A stretch of 64,000 bases of DNA from Streptococcus porci DSM 23759 (GCF_000423765.1 NZ_AUIP01000012.1:1-64000); one strand, 5' to 3'. Counted from the first letter of the stretch, positions 10,701 to 18,108 are shown. Program-made: numbers and translations. The notes: a model not told the origin generated them from the letters alone.

Positions 10701-12015
10701 CTTGTGAGAGTTGTTCTGATAACAACTCTTTTTCTGTGCCAATATCGTATCTGAAGGACTCTACAAGAATCTCACCATGTTCATTTTGAAGAGCAAAATA
10801 CGTCTTAAAATAACCAAGGTCAAAAGTCGCTAGACTGTTCTCCTGGTAGAGGTCAGAGACAAACTCTTGATAAGGAATAATGTCTCCTTGCTTGTATTTC
10901 TCAGCGATTCTGCGATTTTCAGAGAAGTCAAAAATCACTTCTAGTTGTGGTTTCTGTGATAATTCTGGGTTTTTGACCTGCTGGAGATAGTCGTTCCAGT
11001 CTGTCTTTTCTTGACCTGCTTGCAATTCTGGCAAGTCAGAAATAATGGCTGCCCCTTTCTTCTGAAGAGAGTCAATAAAGGTGCGACCGCCTTCGTCGTT
11101 ATCAACGGCAAGAGTGATCCAGTTTGCATGTTTTCCATCTGTAAAGAAATTATTGTCAATAGCTGTCTGTAATCCTTCTCCTAATTGATCATGAGTCCAA
11201 CGAAGCGGACGACCTGAAATATCTGCCTGAAGCTGTGCTAAATGCCTTCCTACCACAGATTCTTTCAAGCCGTCCATCGATACTAATCTGACATCTTGTA
11301 GTTTTTCTTTATTCAATTCATAGTAAGACATCAAATCAATAGCACTTTCTGCAAAGATAAGGCGATTAGGTTGCCCAATATCAACGTGCATACCAGTAAT
11401 ACCATCTGAATTTCTGACAATATTCTTAGCATATCCACGTTCTGGCCATTTCTCCCAATTTTCTTCACTACCTTGCAGAGTAGCCCCTACAATTTCACCT
11501 GAGAAATCAAATGACTTAAAAACAACTACTGGCTCAATACTGCCATTAACTTTAGCATTAGCTTGGGCAAGGACTCCCTTTTCTAAGAAAAAATCAATCG
11601 TTTCATCAGAAAGGCCACGTTGTTCTTTTAGATAGTCTCTAGCAGCTTCAAATGGCTGCTCATAAGGCTGCAAATAGTAGGTAAACGGCTCTTGTACTCG
11701 TTCTACGTGAGTAAATTCTTTAAAGGTACCATCATTGAGAAAGTCAATTGCTTGATTAAAGTTGACTTCTTTCATAGTTTGAACTAGAGCAATAACATCA
11801 CCACCTTGATGACGTGAAAACCAATTCCACATGTTTTTTTTAGGTGAAATCACCATAGAGTCGTGCTCTTTCCAGCGATAATCTCGGCCTGATTGAACCA
11901 ATTCCATGCTAAGTTCATTAGCAACATCTAAAATATCACGAGACCTGGCATGTTCTACTCTCTCACGACGGCTTTTCCCACGTGGAGATTGTTGTTGTGT
12001 ATGTTCTTCTGCCAT
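7708..12015 (-). CDS. Giant DUF3991/Toprim protein with ArdC/LtrC-like metallopeptidase end
   Basis: A 1435-residue protein. The first 100 residues have the DUF3991 primase-like feature NMWNWFSRHQGGDVIALV; next comes a Toprim-like segment (RLIFAESAIDLMSYYEL, then LAVDNDEGG around residues 270-360). A long acidic middle part holds repeated LPD-like segments (DIGTEKELLSEQL; DIGDETEPISRLLG). The C-terminal 350 residues look like ArdC/LtrC: an N-terminal ArdC part with LSPRNVALIHEQWSGA, then a zincin motif HELAHATLHN near residue 1330. Such proteins are common in conjugative elements and are suspected to act on incoming single-stranded DNA or against restriction. ATG 12015 is chosen because AAAGGAGTTTTT precedes it; an earlier ATG at 12030 overlaps that site. 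Confidence 0.75.
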   Translation of the reverse strand: MAEEHTQQQSPRGKSRRERVEHARSRDILDVANELSMELVQSGRDYRWKEHDSMVISPKKNMWNWFSRHQGGDVIALVQTMKEVNFNQAIDFLNDGTFKEFTHVERVQEPFTYYLQPYEQPFEAARDYLKEQRGLSDETIDFFLEKGVLAQANAKVNGSIEPVVVFKSFDFSGEIVGATLQGSEENWEKWPERGYAKNIVRNSDGITGMHVDIGQPNRLIFAESAIDLMSYYELNKEKLQDVRLVSMDGLKESVVGRHLAQLQADISGRPLRWTHDQLGEGLQTAIDNNFFTDGKHANWITLAVDNDEGGRTFIDSLQKKGAAIISDLPELQAGQEKTDWNDYLQQVKNPELSQKPQLEVIFDFSENRRIAEKYKQGDIIPYQEFVSDLYQENSLATFDLGYFKTYFALQNEHGEILVESFRYDIGTEKELLSEQLSQALPAEYLQIAYDADLLVSGKEQEAVVVPEEKEKSLEMTQETISESRQQKNAEGTIGDFPDNNQEAAPLPEANQSQPLNDLSPNQTQPQPLLHFSINKDGQSINKRNYHAISDKDLVKLNRYAGTLQQAANWYLNELADSKIYYFYQENDSVQTLQVTFDKDKFQHLTGVFPYKEGQSAEQTLEDFANGNGAFDTILLANKGAAFDKLKVLPELPAIVESDSFYFGDLSEVPKLHSLDLDKAIKSGDEDIILALRTVDNTTFPASLMKLRTGLKNQLAQTADENIILGVYRERDGQIDQLSINEEFVKDGGQEMLSILENKQYEEALEPSQEIVQSDTISAELFTQVLDAAYNVGDPRQLGTELPEESKAAWEHYYELSDGHDGNFTAVIAAADQQELVDKSSHFYQEWHQDRIYNETYHVRLQWSEIWPDGPQIPFKETELVEYQTFAEELYKQNRAFYDRHQESLATGNQADYVPFTKVKFDVYAPGGILIKDNIRYDIGDETEPISRLLGLGYRRLEGQPELAAIDEKILSQLENQEVNQEIATEANEQSLKRQDILLDETNNPREHFQSPNQEMKVSLAQRLEEIMAEESVKNPVRENEQEHPVTSDEPFDYTSASAFEISEHAFQKIREYTQSPEDLMEYMDFMSKFPQLSPRNVALIHEQWSGANAVATYDQWQAMGETLGIKPDDVIQTKATYTNKRTGETKEIVHQGLSVKTGEKSKITLFRPVMAKMIPVLDELGQQLKNDKGNPKYKKLSDATPQEKALVKDGKLSVRQFQERDPKTGYPRFTTYKVFELSQTTLKPESYPKAMPNRHYNFNTDKVKTKEVLEGLCDYAESIGVSIMKDEAHVLGNAKGAFFPGEQLILINPDNTPGEKIATTIHELAHATLHNPSLTDQYKELPKVQKELEAEMTSHLLSKHFGLDTTEKAIDYMAKWTDNLQGLNDKQLADSLKRIHKTVSKMHKQIEHHTKPYQQGKNRGQSPNFPKAPTKGPSR

Positions 12016-12033
12016 AAAAACTCCTTTCATTCA

Positions 12034-12291
12034 CTAAAAACACTCATATGTCGGCTGATATGGTGATATTTCAGGAACAACAAAAATTTCTTTTGGTAAT
12101 TGAACTAGCTCTCCAACCGAAAAAATTTCAAAATGCTCTGCATTATCTTGAAAATCAAGTTCTAATTCTAGATCACCATTTTTTCCTTGTCCGGAAAAAA
12201 GAATTTTCTTTTGAGTATCATCAATGGCCCTAACCAACCATTCAGCTTCAAAATCAAATTCCTCTTCTGAGACACCTGGGAAATGTAACAT
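12034..12291 (-). CDS. Small acidic ICE protein of unknown function
   Basis: An 85-residue acidic protein rich in Glu, Asp and Phe (EEEFDFEAEW; GDLELELDFQDNAEHFEIF), without membrane helix or signal peptide. I do not recognise the family. It is the first gene of the unit that starts at promoter box C and lies 18 bp before the giant Toprim gene. ATG 12291 has a good AGGAGGTG site; the in-frame GTG at 12300 lies inside that site and is unlikely. A DNA-mimic or chaperone-like role would fit its charge, but nothing shows it. Confidence 0.7.
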   Translation of the reverse strand: MLHFPGVSEEEFDFEAEWLVRAIDDTQKKILFSGQGKNGDLELELDFQDNAEHFEIFSVGELVQLPKEIFVVPEISPYQPTYECF

Positions 12292-12320
12292 TGTTTTCAC
12301 CTCCTTTTCTACAGTTACTT

Positions 12321-12362
12321 TTAGTGTAAGAGATAATGGATTTTCTTACATTAAGCGGACAA
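12321..12362 (-). promoter_or_regulatory. ICE promoter box, copy C
   Basis: Third copy of the 42-bp element: TTGTCC -35, GCTTAATGTAAGAAA spacer, CATTAT -10 and CTCTTACACTAA. It differs from copy D at only a handful of positions and ends 30 bp before ATG 12291. Confidence 0.75.
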
Positions 12363-12380
12363 CTCACAGGATTTTTCAGC

Positions 12381-12407
12381 AAAAAAGCCATTGATAGCTT
12401 ATCAATG
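12381..12407 (-). terminator. Terminator after the relaxase gene
   Basis: Perfect 8-bp stem CATTGATA / TATCAATG with a 3-base loop, followed on the minus strand by GGCTTTTTT. It starts 6 bp after the relaxase stop codon and insulates promoter box C. Confidence 0.8.
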
Positions 12408-12412
12408 ACTTA

Positions 12413-14779
12413 TTAGCGTTGTGCTTGTCTGCGTTCCTCTTGCTCCTCACGTTCATCGCTTCGTGCACGTTCCATCAGTGCTTTTTTACTTGCTTGTTGT
12501 GACCGTTTAAGAGAAGCTGTTAGTTGTCTCATAAAGTCGGTATTGATTCTACCACTTCCCTGTGACTGTTGCATTTGAGCTTTTTTGATGACTTTACGCT
12601 CTTGTAATTGCTTAGAAACAGCTTGAGTAATCTGACTTTGATTCTCTTCATTTGGTTGTAATTTGGCATATAAACGCTTTAACTCTGTAAAACCTTGTGC
12701 ATTAGCGATTTTCATCTCTTTGATAGCTGATTCATCAGATAATTGATTCATCTGTTGATTTCTCGTGTTGATTTGATATTTCAACTGAAAAATAGAGATG
12801 TGAGTTTGAAGTTCCTCAACATAAGCCTCTTTTGAGGTTGTCACCCCTTTCAGAAGCATTAAAATCCCATCATCTTGAAGTTGATTGACAAACCCTATCT
12901 CAGATCTCAGCTGCCTAATAGGGAGCTGTATCGTGCCCGCAGTAGCTTTATTGATAGGCAATGCAACACTATCCTCAAATTGACCTTTTAACCGCTGCTT
13001 AAGCAACTGCTCATCTTCAGATAACTTATAGTTCGGAGTGAGTTGTAACTGTATAGCTTGCAACTCCTGAGTTATCGATTGTTTCTTGAAATTCACAAAT
13101 GGTTGATCAGAAGCTAGTGGCTGGATCTGTTCAAGTAGTTTTTGACGAACTTGCAATTCCTTCTGACTAGCTTCTAACACGCTGAGTTTCAACGCATAAC
13201 GATAAGTACCTAATTCACGACGTTCTTTCTCTGTGGGGTTAGGCTTTAACTTAGCAGCATCCACCAACTCTTTTAATTCATTTGATGACAATAAGGACAA
13301 GTCTTTTAGTGTCAAGGTTTTCATCTGAATATTTTCTGTTAGCTGGCTAATGTCATAAACATAATCTAGGACAAACTCTGGCTGACCAATTCCCTTACCA
13401 TCCGTATCGTAAGCTTCATAGACTGGCTTTATAATTTCAAGTGGTTGTTCTCTAGGTTTCACAAAATAACCTAACTTCTGCCAAGCTTTCTGACTTTTTA
13501 CTACACTTGCTTTAGGTAGTTGTTCCAAAATTTTTTTCTGATTCAAAACAGAAAAGTTCTTCAAATTTTTTTCCAGCTGAACGTCCTGAATTTGTGGCGC
13601 TGCCTCTCTGAACGATCGTAAGATATTATTAGCTAAACGCTCCCTTAAATCCATCACACGACGTGCTAAATGATGTTCTAAATCATATCCTTTGGATTCA
13701 GCCAATGTCCGAATTGTTTGTCCATCAACCTTTCGGATTTTTTCATAGACTTGATTTTTTTCAGCCGAATAGACCCCAGTGTAGGTCTTTAGCAATTCTC
13801 TAGTCTCTTGAAGAAATTCTTGATAGGCAACACTCCCCTCATTTTGCAAGTAGGAATCTAAATAACGATCAAGAAAAAACTTACTAACCGCAAAATCTCT
13901 GGCATTAGATCCATAACGCCACCTCTTGTTTAGCGGCAAGTGATTATAGGCCTGTTCCAAAAAATTTTTTTCAGCTGAAGAGGTGATTTTGTCCGCCTGG
14001 TAAACTGAAGTCATTAAGTCAGTTTTTAAGTTAGCAAGAACCTGCTCTTTTCTGATAAGGTTTGATCGTGTTTCTTCTTTCAGAAGTCCATGATAGATAC
14101 CACTCTTAAAACGGTTGATTGTTTTCTGGGAAAAATTTCCTTTGTACTCCATACGTCCACGAGGCCGATAGAAAATTTTGTCACGATTAGATTCAACCTC
14201 AGACAGTCCAAAATGAATATGAATATTATCTGTATTCAGATGGATATTCCCCCACCAAAAGGCAGAAGTAGAAAGCCCTTCTTTCTGAATGAGTGTAGGC
14301 ATCATATCACGCATAGCCGCTTTAATCGCTTTTTGATCAACTTGGCCAGTTGCAACATCATACAATCCCTGTTCAGCAAGAAAAGTATTATCAAACGAAA
14401 TAACACCTTGCCAAAGAAGTGAGCCATTTTGGTAAGCTGATTCTAACTTATTTTTTAGGTCGTTTAATCGACGTTTCTGGAGATAATCTGCTTCCTGAGT
14501 AAAGACAGCTGTTATTTCTTCTGATTGGTTTTCTGTTGCATATGATCGGTTCATATAATCAATGTATTCCCTAAAATTTAACTGAGTTTCAGGAACAGCT
14601 TCCTGAATACGAGTCATCTCGTCTTCAGTCAATCCTTCAATCATTTGCCTGTTTGTTTCTAAGGACAATTCTTCGTCAATTTTGACAGCTTCATCACGAT
14701 TTGTATAATCCACATACTGAGGATTAGCCTCTGTATATTGAAGCATAAATGTAATATTAGGACTAGATGATACATTCAT
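12413..14779 (-). CDS. MobP-type (MobP2-like) relaxase
   Basis: A 788-residue relaxase that should nick oriT and pilot the transferred strand. The metal-binding histidine motif is seen at residues about 180-189 (HLNTDNIHIHFGLSE; H180, H187, H189). The N-terminal region has several tyrosines as nucleophile candidates (TFMLQYTEANPQYVDYTN). The C-terminal half is helical and charged and ends in a basic RSDEREEQEERRQAQR tail. The layout matches the MobP2 family of Firmicute ICEs and plasmids. ATG 14779 follows AAAGGAGCATAAGTG. It is the last gene of the mobilisation cluster and lies 20 bp after the PD-(D/E)XK-like gene. Confidence 0.85.
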   Translation of the reverse strand: MNVSSSPNITFMLQYTEANPQYVDYTNRDEAVKIDEELSLETNRQMIEGLTEDEMTRIQEAVPETQLNFREYIDYMNRSYATENQSEEITAVFTQEADYLQKRRLNDLKNKLESAYQNGSLLWQGVISFDNTFLAEQGLYDVATGQVDQKAIKAAMRDMMPTLIQKEGLSTSAFWWGNIHLNTDNIHIHFGLSEVESNRDKIFYRPRGRMEYKGNFSQKTINRFKSGIYHGLLKEETRSNLIRKEQVLANLKTDLMTSVYQADKITSSAEKNFLEQAYNHLPLNKRWRYGSNARDFAVSKFFLDRYLDSYLQNEGSVAYQEFLQETRELLKTYTGVYSAEKNQVYEKIRKVDGQTIRTLAESKGYDLEHHLARRVMDLRERLANNILRSFREAAPQIQDVQLEKNLKNFSVLNQKKILEQLPKASVVKSQKAWQKLGYFVKPREQPLEIIKPVYEAYDTDGKGIGQPEFVLDYVYDISQLTENIQMKTLTLKDLSLLSSNELKELVDAAKLKPNPTEKERRELGTYRYALKLSVLEASQKELQVRQKLLEQIQPLASDQPFVNFKKQSITQELQAIQLQLTPNYKLSEDEQLLKQRLKGQFEDSVALPINKATAGTIQLPIRQLRSEIGFVNQLQDDGILMLLKGVTTSKEAYVEELQTHISIFQLKYQINTRNQQMNQLSDESAIKEMKIANAQGFTELKRLYAKLQPNEENQSQITQAVSKQLQERKVIKKAQMQQSQGSGRINTDFMRQLTASLKRSQQASKKALMERARSDEREEQEERRQAQR

Positions 14780-14799
14780 CACTTATGCTCCTTTCTTAG

Positions 14800-15360
14800 T
14801 CAAAACAATCCATCTTTCCTTAATTGAACATAATCTTTCAGTAGAGGCTGGAGTTCTTCAGGTTCTACTTTAAAATCTTGAAACCACGGTCCAGTTTGAG
14901 AGACATGCAACTCTTTTTTAGCTTCAATAAATTGCATAGGAACTAATAAAATATTTGGCTTATGCAATTCTGAGCCGCTTTCACGTTCTAGAAATGCTAC
15001 AATAAAATCTTGACTGCCATTTGTTCTAAATTGCCAATGTTGAGAGTTTCCATTTTTCTTTTTATGTAGAGAACTATACTTAACATCAATCGTCAAGCCA
15101 TCAAACCAAAAATCATAAACAGGATTATTTTTCTTAAAGTACTTATTAGCATCTGTTGCTTCTGGAACATACTTTTGAAAGAGTTCTTCTGCCATTCCTC
15201 CCAGTTTAGCCGTTCGAGATCCGTACTGAATTTTATCTTGAATTTTCAAACAACCACTCTTAATTAATTTCAAGTGAGCAATATGAGTCGGTAATCCAGA
15301 TTGCTTTACTGCCTCATGAAAATCTCCTGTTTCTAAATATATGTCAACTATATCAGCCAT
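14800..15360 (-). CDS. PD-(D/E)XK nuclease-like protein of the mobilisation cluster
   Basis: A 186-residue soluble protein. Residues 1-45 look like a small helical DNA-binding start (ETGDFHEAVKQSGLPTHIAHLKL). The next part fits a PD-(D/E)XK core: helix with E58/E59 (GGMAEELFQKYV), then VYDFWFDGLTIDVKYSS with D83, D92 and K94, followed by a Gln/Trp strand and VAFLERE. I do not recognise a named family; the nuclease reading is from motif spacing only. It may be a Holliday-junction-resolvase-like or restriction-like enzyme or an inactive relative. It lies between a ribbon-helix-helix gene and the relaxase gene with 11 and 20 bp gaps. Confidence 0.55.
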   Translation of the reverse strand: MADIVDIYLETGDFHEAVKQSGLPTHIAHLKLIKSGCLKIQDKIQYGSRTAKLGGMAEELFQKYVPEATDANKYFKKNNPVYDFWFDGLTIDVKYSSLHKKKNGNSQHWQFRTNGSQDFIVAFLERESGSELHKPNILLVPMQFIEAKKELHVSQTGPWFQDFKVEPEELQPLLKDYVQLRKDGLF

Positions 15361-15371
15361 TTTAATTATCC

Positions 15372-15827
15372 TTAATGTGAGTTTTTAATTGTTTGGCCAC
15401 GTGCCACATCTTCTTTAATGAGGTCATCAATTCTAGCCATCAATTCATGCTGAGCTGGATCAAAGCGAGAATGAACAGACTCTAAATCTTGAATATCAAA
15501 ATCATCGCCTTTTGTAATGGCATGGAAATTAGTCAATTCTAAATAAAGTAGCTGATCCAATTGACGACGGATAGATTTTAAAGCACGCCCTTCATCTGAG
15601 TTGGTCAATTTTTTTTCCAGCCGAGACAGTCTTTCGGAAAATGGCTGTCTTTCTCCTGTTTCCAAAAAGAGTTTATGAAAGGCATGAATCACTTTAACTA
15701 CTGTCGCTGAGTTGTTAGGACTTTGACGATTCAGACTTCCTCCCATTTCTTCTTCTAAATAACTTTTGATTTCAGTAAACTTCTGTAATGTCTCTTCGTT
15801 AAAATAGACGTTGATTCTTCTAGTCAT
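15372..15827 (-). CDS. Ribbon-helix-helix-type relaxosome accessory protein
   Basis: A 151-residue protein starting MTRRINVYFNEETLQKFTEI, a typical ribbon-helix-helix strand followed by a helix. Further helices include FSERLSRLEKKL and a C-terminal acidic part. Such proteins usually bind oriT and help the relaxase or repress the mob operon. It overlaps the end of the nuclease gene by 4 bp, with AAGGAG before its ATG. The function is inferred from fold and position. Confidence 0.6.
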   Translation of the reverse strand: MTRRINVYFNEETLQKFTEIKSYLEEEMGGSLNRQSPNNSATVVKVIHAFHKLFLETGERQPFSERLSRLEKKLTNSDEGRALKSIRRQLDQLLYLELTNFHAITKGDDFDIQDLESVHSRFDPAQHELMARIDDLIKEDVARGQTIKNSH

Positions 15828-16627
15828 TGCTTCTCCTTACTCTGATTTTTTGAAGTTCCTGTCAGATAGTTAATGTCATATCCTGATTGAACATTAAAGA
15901 TATAAACATCAAACGACACTGTTTCATCTTCTACACTCTGTGCTTCCATACGAATACCACGAGCAACTAATTCTACATTTTTAAAAATAGGCGTTACTCG
16001 ATAACGAACGTGATGGTCTGTCTCTCTTATATAATTTGCGACTAAATTTTCATAGTAAACCATTGACGATTTTTCATCATCAAAGTTTGCATTAAGGGCA
16101 CGTGTTCCTGTAAATAGGTTTTTTACATTAGCATTCTCACCACTTAGTTGAAATCCAATCAAGTGTGACCGATTATACAAATAATCTTGTTTTCCATTAA
16201 ACAGGATTTTTTTATTCTTCCATCCAGTCGGTTTTACGGATGAAATATCTTCACGTTCATTTGTTGGCATCAACTCTTGGCCCAACATTGCTTCAGCAAC
16301 CCCAACACGATTCAAGAAATCTAGGTTACTGTATTTTTCCCATGAACCATTTTCTAGACTCAACTCTTCATCAGTAAATTGTGCTTTATCATTCACCACA
16401 ATAACCTGATGTTTCCCATCAAACACCTTACCTTTCAATTCTTCATTTTGTGTCTGGTGAGCATTGCCTAAATCACCATTTTTTTCTTCAGGTGAATCCG
16501 AAATATTTAACTGACTAGCCAGATCATTTTGAGTAAATGCACTTTTTAGAGATTGAAAATTTTGTGGCTGCACTAACAATATGACAATAAATAAAATACT
16601 GACTAATAAGAATTTGTTCTTTTTCAT
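15824..16627 (-). CDS. Membrane-anchored NucA/EndA-type DNA/RNA non-specific endonuclease
   Basis: A 267-residue protein with one N-terminal membrane segment (FLLVSILFIVILLVQ, residues 6-20), so the catalytic part should be outside. The beta-beta-alpha metal motif reads YNRSHLIGFQLSGENAN with catalytic H155, followed by NLFTGTRALN; YRVTPIF and ARGIRMEAQSVED match the Firmicute DNA-entry nuclease family. The usual DRGH is NRSH, as in that branch. It sits inside the mobilisation cluster between two accessory genes (overlap 4 bp on both sides), so it is expressed with the relaxase. A role in attacking wall-associated or incoming DNA is inference. Confidence 0.8.
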   Translation of the reverse strand: MKKNKFLLVSILFIVILLVQPQNFQSLKSAFTQNDLASQLNISDSPEEKNGDLGNAHQTQNEELKGKVFDGKHQVIVVNDKAQFTDEELSLENGSWEKYSNLDFLNRVGVAEAMLGQELMPTNEREDISSVKPTGWKNKKILFNGKQDYLYNRSHLIGFQLSGENANVKNLFTGTRALNANFDDEKSSMVYYENLVANYIRETDHHVRYRVTPIFKNVELVARGIRMEAQSVEDETVSFDVYIFNVQSGYDINYLTGTSKNQSKEKQ

Positions 16628-16974
16628 GAGCGCCTTCCTGCCTCTCTTTCAGCAGCAAGCGCATCAACATCATCCATAAATCGCAACCAGTCTGTTGTCA
16701 ACTCTTCAACAATATCTTGCTTGGCACTGTAAGCTAATAACTTGATTTCATTTTTTAGTAACAGTTCCAATATCTGTGACTGTTGTTTTTTAATATCTGC
16801 CAGAGTTTCCGCAAACTTATTATCGTACAAATCCAATCCATCATTTTCAACAATTCGTTGAAGTTGAGCAAGCATAAATTCGTTAAAAGACGGATACTCA
16901 TATTCTTTTGATATCATGTGTAACTGGGTCCATGTCGTTTCTGGAATGGATCTAATTTTTATTTCTTTAGTCAC
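16624..16974 (-). CDS. Ribbon-helix-helix-like mobilisation accessory protein (second paralogue)
   Basis: A 116-residue protein. Its start, TKEIKIRSIPETTWTQL, and SFNEFMLAQLQRIVEN pattern matches the neighbouring upstream gene (RIEIRGLSIREIDYL; SFNEFLLVMCREKIE), so the two are diverged tandem copies. This is the arrangement of MobC-like ribbon-helix-helix proteins that load relaxase at oriT. The C-terminal half is helical. I prefer GTG 16974, just after AGGTGGAAAGAA and overlapping the upstream gene by 8 bp, over ATG 16995, which adds residues without counterpart in the paralogue. Confidence 0.6.
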   Translation of the reverse strand: MTKEIKIRSIPETTWTQLHMISKEYEYPSFNEFMLAQLQRIVENDGLDLYDNKFAETLADIKKQQSQILELLLKNEIKLLAYSAKQDIVEELTTDWLRFMDDVDALAAEREAGRRS

Positions 16975-17302
16975 TTCTTTCCACCTCACCCTCATATTCT
17001 AACCATCTCGAAATATGATCTGCATAGCGAGCCATTTTCGTTTCAAAATCAGATAATAGATTTGTTTGTTTTTCAGCCAACAATAAAATATGATCTGATG
17101 TCAATTTCATGTTTTCTAAATACGCAAGATAGTTCGATTCAACTAAATTAAATTGACCTTTTTCAATTTTTTCACGACACATGACTAGTAAAAATTCATT
17201 AAATGATTTTGCTTTAGTTTCTCTTGCAAGAGCTTTTAAGTAATCTATCTCTCGAATAGATAGCCCTCGAATTTCAATCCTTGTTTGATGGCTTTTAGCC
17301 AT
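16967..17302 (-). CDS. Ribbon-helix-helix-like mobilisation accessory protein (first paralogue)
   Basis: A 111-residue protein, first gene after the candidate oriT. Residues 8-40 (RIEIRGLSIREIDYLKAL then AKSFNEFLLVMC) form the ribbon-helix-helix-like part also present in the next gene. The rest is helical. ATG 17302 has the ribosome site AGAGAGG; the longer frame up to 17455 runs through the repeat-rich oriT region and is not a credible start. Its place directly beside the inverted repeats supports a role as oriT-binding protein. Confidence 0.6.
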   Translation of the reverse strand: MAKSHQTRIEIRGLSIREIDYLKALARETKAKSFNEFLLVMCREKIEKGQFNLVESNYLAYLENMKLTSDHILLLAEKQTNLLSDFETKMARYADHISRWLEYEGEVERSD

Positions 17303-17695
17303 ATTAGTTACCTCTCTTTCTACAAAGCAGAGCGCCCTTCTTTTTTCTTTTGACGAGGCAAAAGCTAAAAGAAGCAAAAAAGAAAACCTCAACCTCGCAA
17401 CGTCACGAACCAAACTGGTTCTACTTTTGCGGTTTTTCCACACACTAACACACACTACTACGGCTAATGCCTTTTGGGGTGTGCTGTGTTAGAAAAGAGC
17501 ATAAGGGAAACTGTCCCCACGTTCCGTGTGGAGTTGATAGTATCAACGTTTCCGTTACCGGTAATTTTCTCGGCTACGCCTACTTACACACACATAGGTT
17601 ACACACCTAAGCACACTGTATCTTTCAATATACACACTTAGACACACCGTAACAGCCACAAACACACACAGTATTCAACTGTCAAAATGTGGTGA
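17303..17695. other. Candidate origin of transfer (oriT) rich in inverted and GTGT repeats
   Basis: A 393-bp gap without a gene. It holds several inverted repeats: GAACCA-N3-TGGTTC (17407-17421), a CCCCACG/CGTGTGG imperfect hairpin (17517-17530), GTTGATA-N-TATCAAC (17533-17547) and the 10-bp palindrome TTACCGGTAA (17555-17564). Around them, on the minus strand, many GTGTGT-containing units recur, such as TTAGGTGTGTAA and CTAAGTGTGTA. It lies next to the paralogous accessory genes in the relaxase cluster, which is where oriT is expected. I cannot place the nick site. Confidence 0.55.
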
Positions 17696-17995
17696 TTATT
17701 CAGCTGGAAAGGTAGAAAGTTTAACTTTTTTATTCTCCCTCTTCTCGCTCTTTTTTAGCAGCCTCACGTCTTGCTTTTCATCTTCTTTAATAATTGCAAG
17801 CTCTGTTTTTAGATCATCAAGGATTGATTCATAGGACTGATTCTTGTCCTTTTTCAATTGAATCTGAACGTAAATTTTACCAATTTGTTTTTGAAAATTT
17901 TCTTCCACAAGCTTCCGTTCATTCTCTAAAGAAGCAACTTTTTTCTTTGCCTCTTCTAGTTCCAAATCAATTTTAGTAAGATCTTTTTTTGCCAT
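17696..17995 (-). CDS. Small coiled-coil ICE protein
   Basis: A 99-residue, highly charged protein that is almost wholly helical: LELEEAKKKVASLENERKLVEENFQKQ and later heptads indicate a coiled coil, ending in a Lys-rich tail. No family is recognised. It is expressed from promoter box D (28 bp upstream) and is the first gene before the oriT region, so a structural or DNA-associated role in the transfer complex is possible. The start ATG 17995 follows GAAGGAGG. Confidence 0.65.
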   Translation of the reverse strand: MAKKDLTKIDLELEEAKKKVASLENERKLVEENFQKQIGKIYVQIQLKKDKNQSYESILDDLKTELAIIKEDEKQDVRLLKKSEKRENKKVKLSTFPAE

Positions 17996-18022
17996 TTAAT
18001 AGCCTCCTTCATTTTGATAATT

Positions 18023-18064
18023 TTAGTATAAGGGATAACAAAATTTCTTGCGTTAAGCGGACAA
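18023..18064 (-). promoter_or_regulatory. ICE promoter box, copy D
   Basis: Fourth copy of the 42-bp element: TTGTCC -35, GCTTAACGCAAGAAA spacer, TGTTAT at the -10 position and CCCTTATACTAA. It ends 28 bp before ATG 17995. The TTATCC-CTTA part looks like a partial direct repeat of TTGTCC-GCTTAA 26 bp upstream. Confidence 0.75.
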
Positions 18065-18079
18065 ATCATAGAAAATATA

Positions 18080-18108
18080 AAAACTCCCTAATATCAAAAT
18101 TAGGGAGT
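18080..18108 (-). terminator. Terminator between the membrane-protein cluster and box D
   Basis: Strong stem ACTCCCTAAT / ATTAGGGAGT with a short loop, followed on the minus strand by TTTTAT. It ends transcription of the upstream cluster (last gene stop at 18175). Confidence 0.8.

Noticed and set aside
16967..17455. A longer start (17455) for the first accessory gene
   Set aside because: The added 51 residues run through oriT palindromes, and ATG 17302 has an ideal ribosome site and matches its paralogue.
17303..17695. GTGTGT-type repeats as a CRISPR array
   Set aside because: Units are 8-12 bp, uneven and without regular spacers; they fit oriT iterons better.
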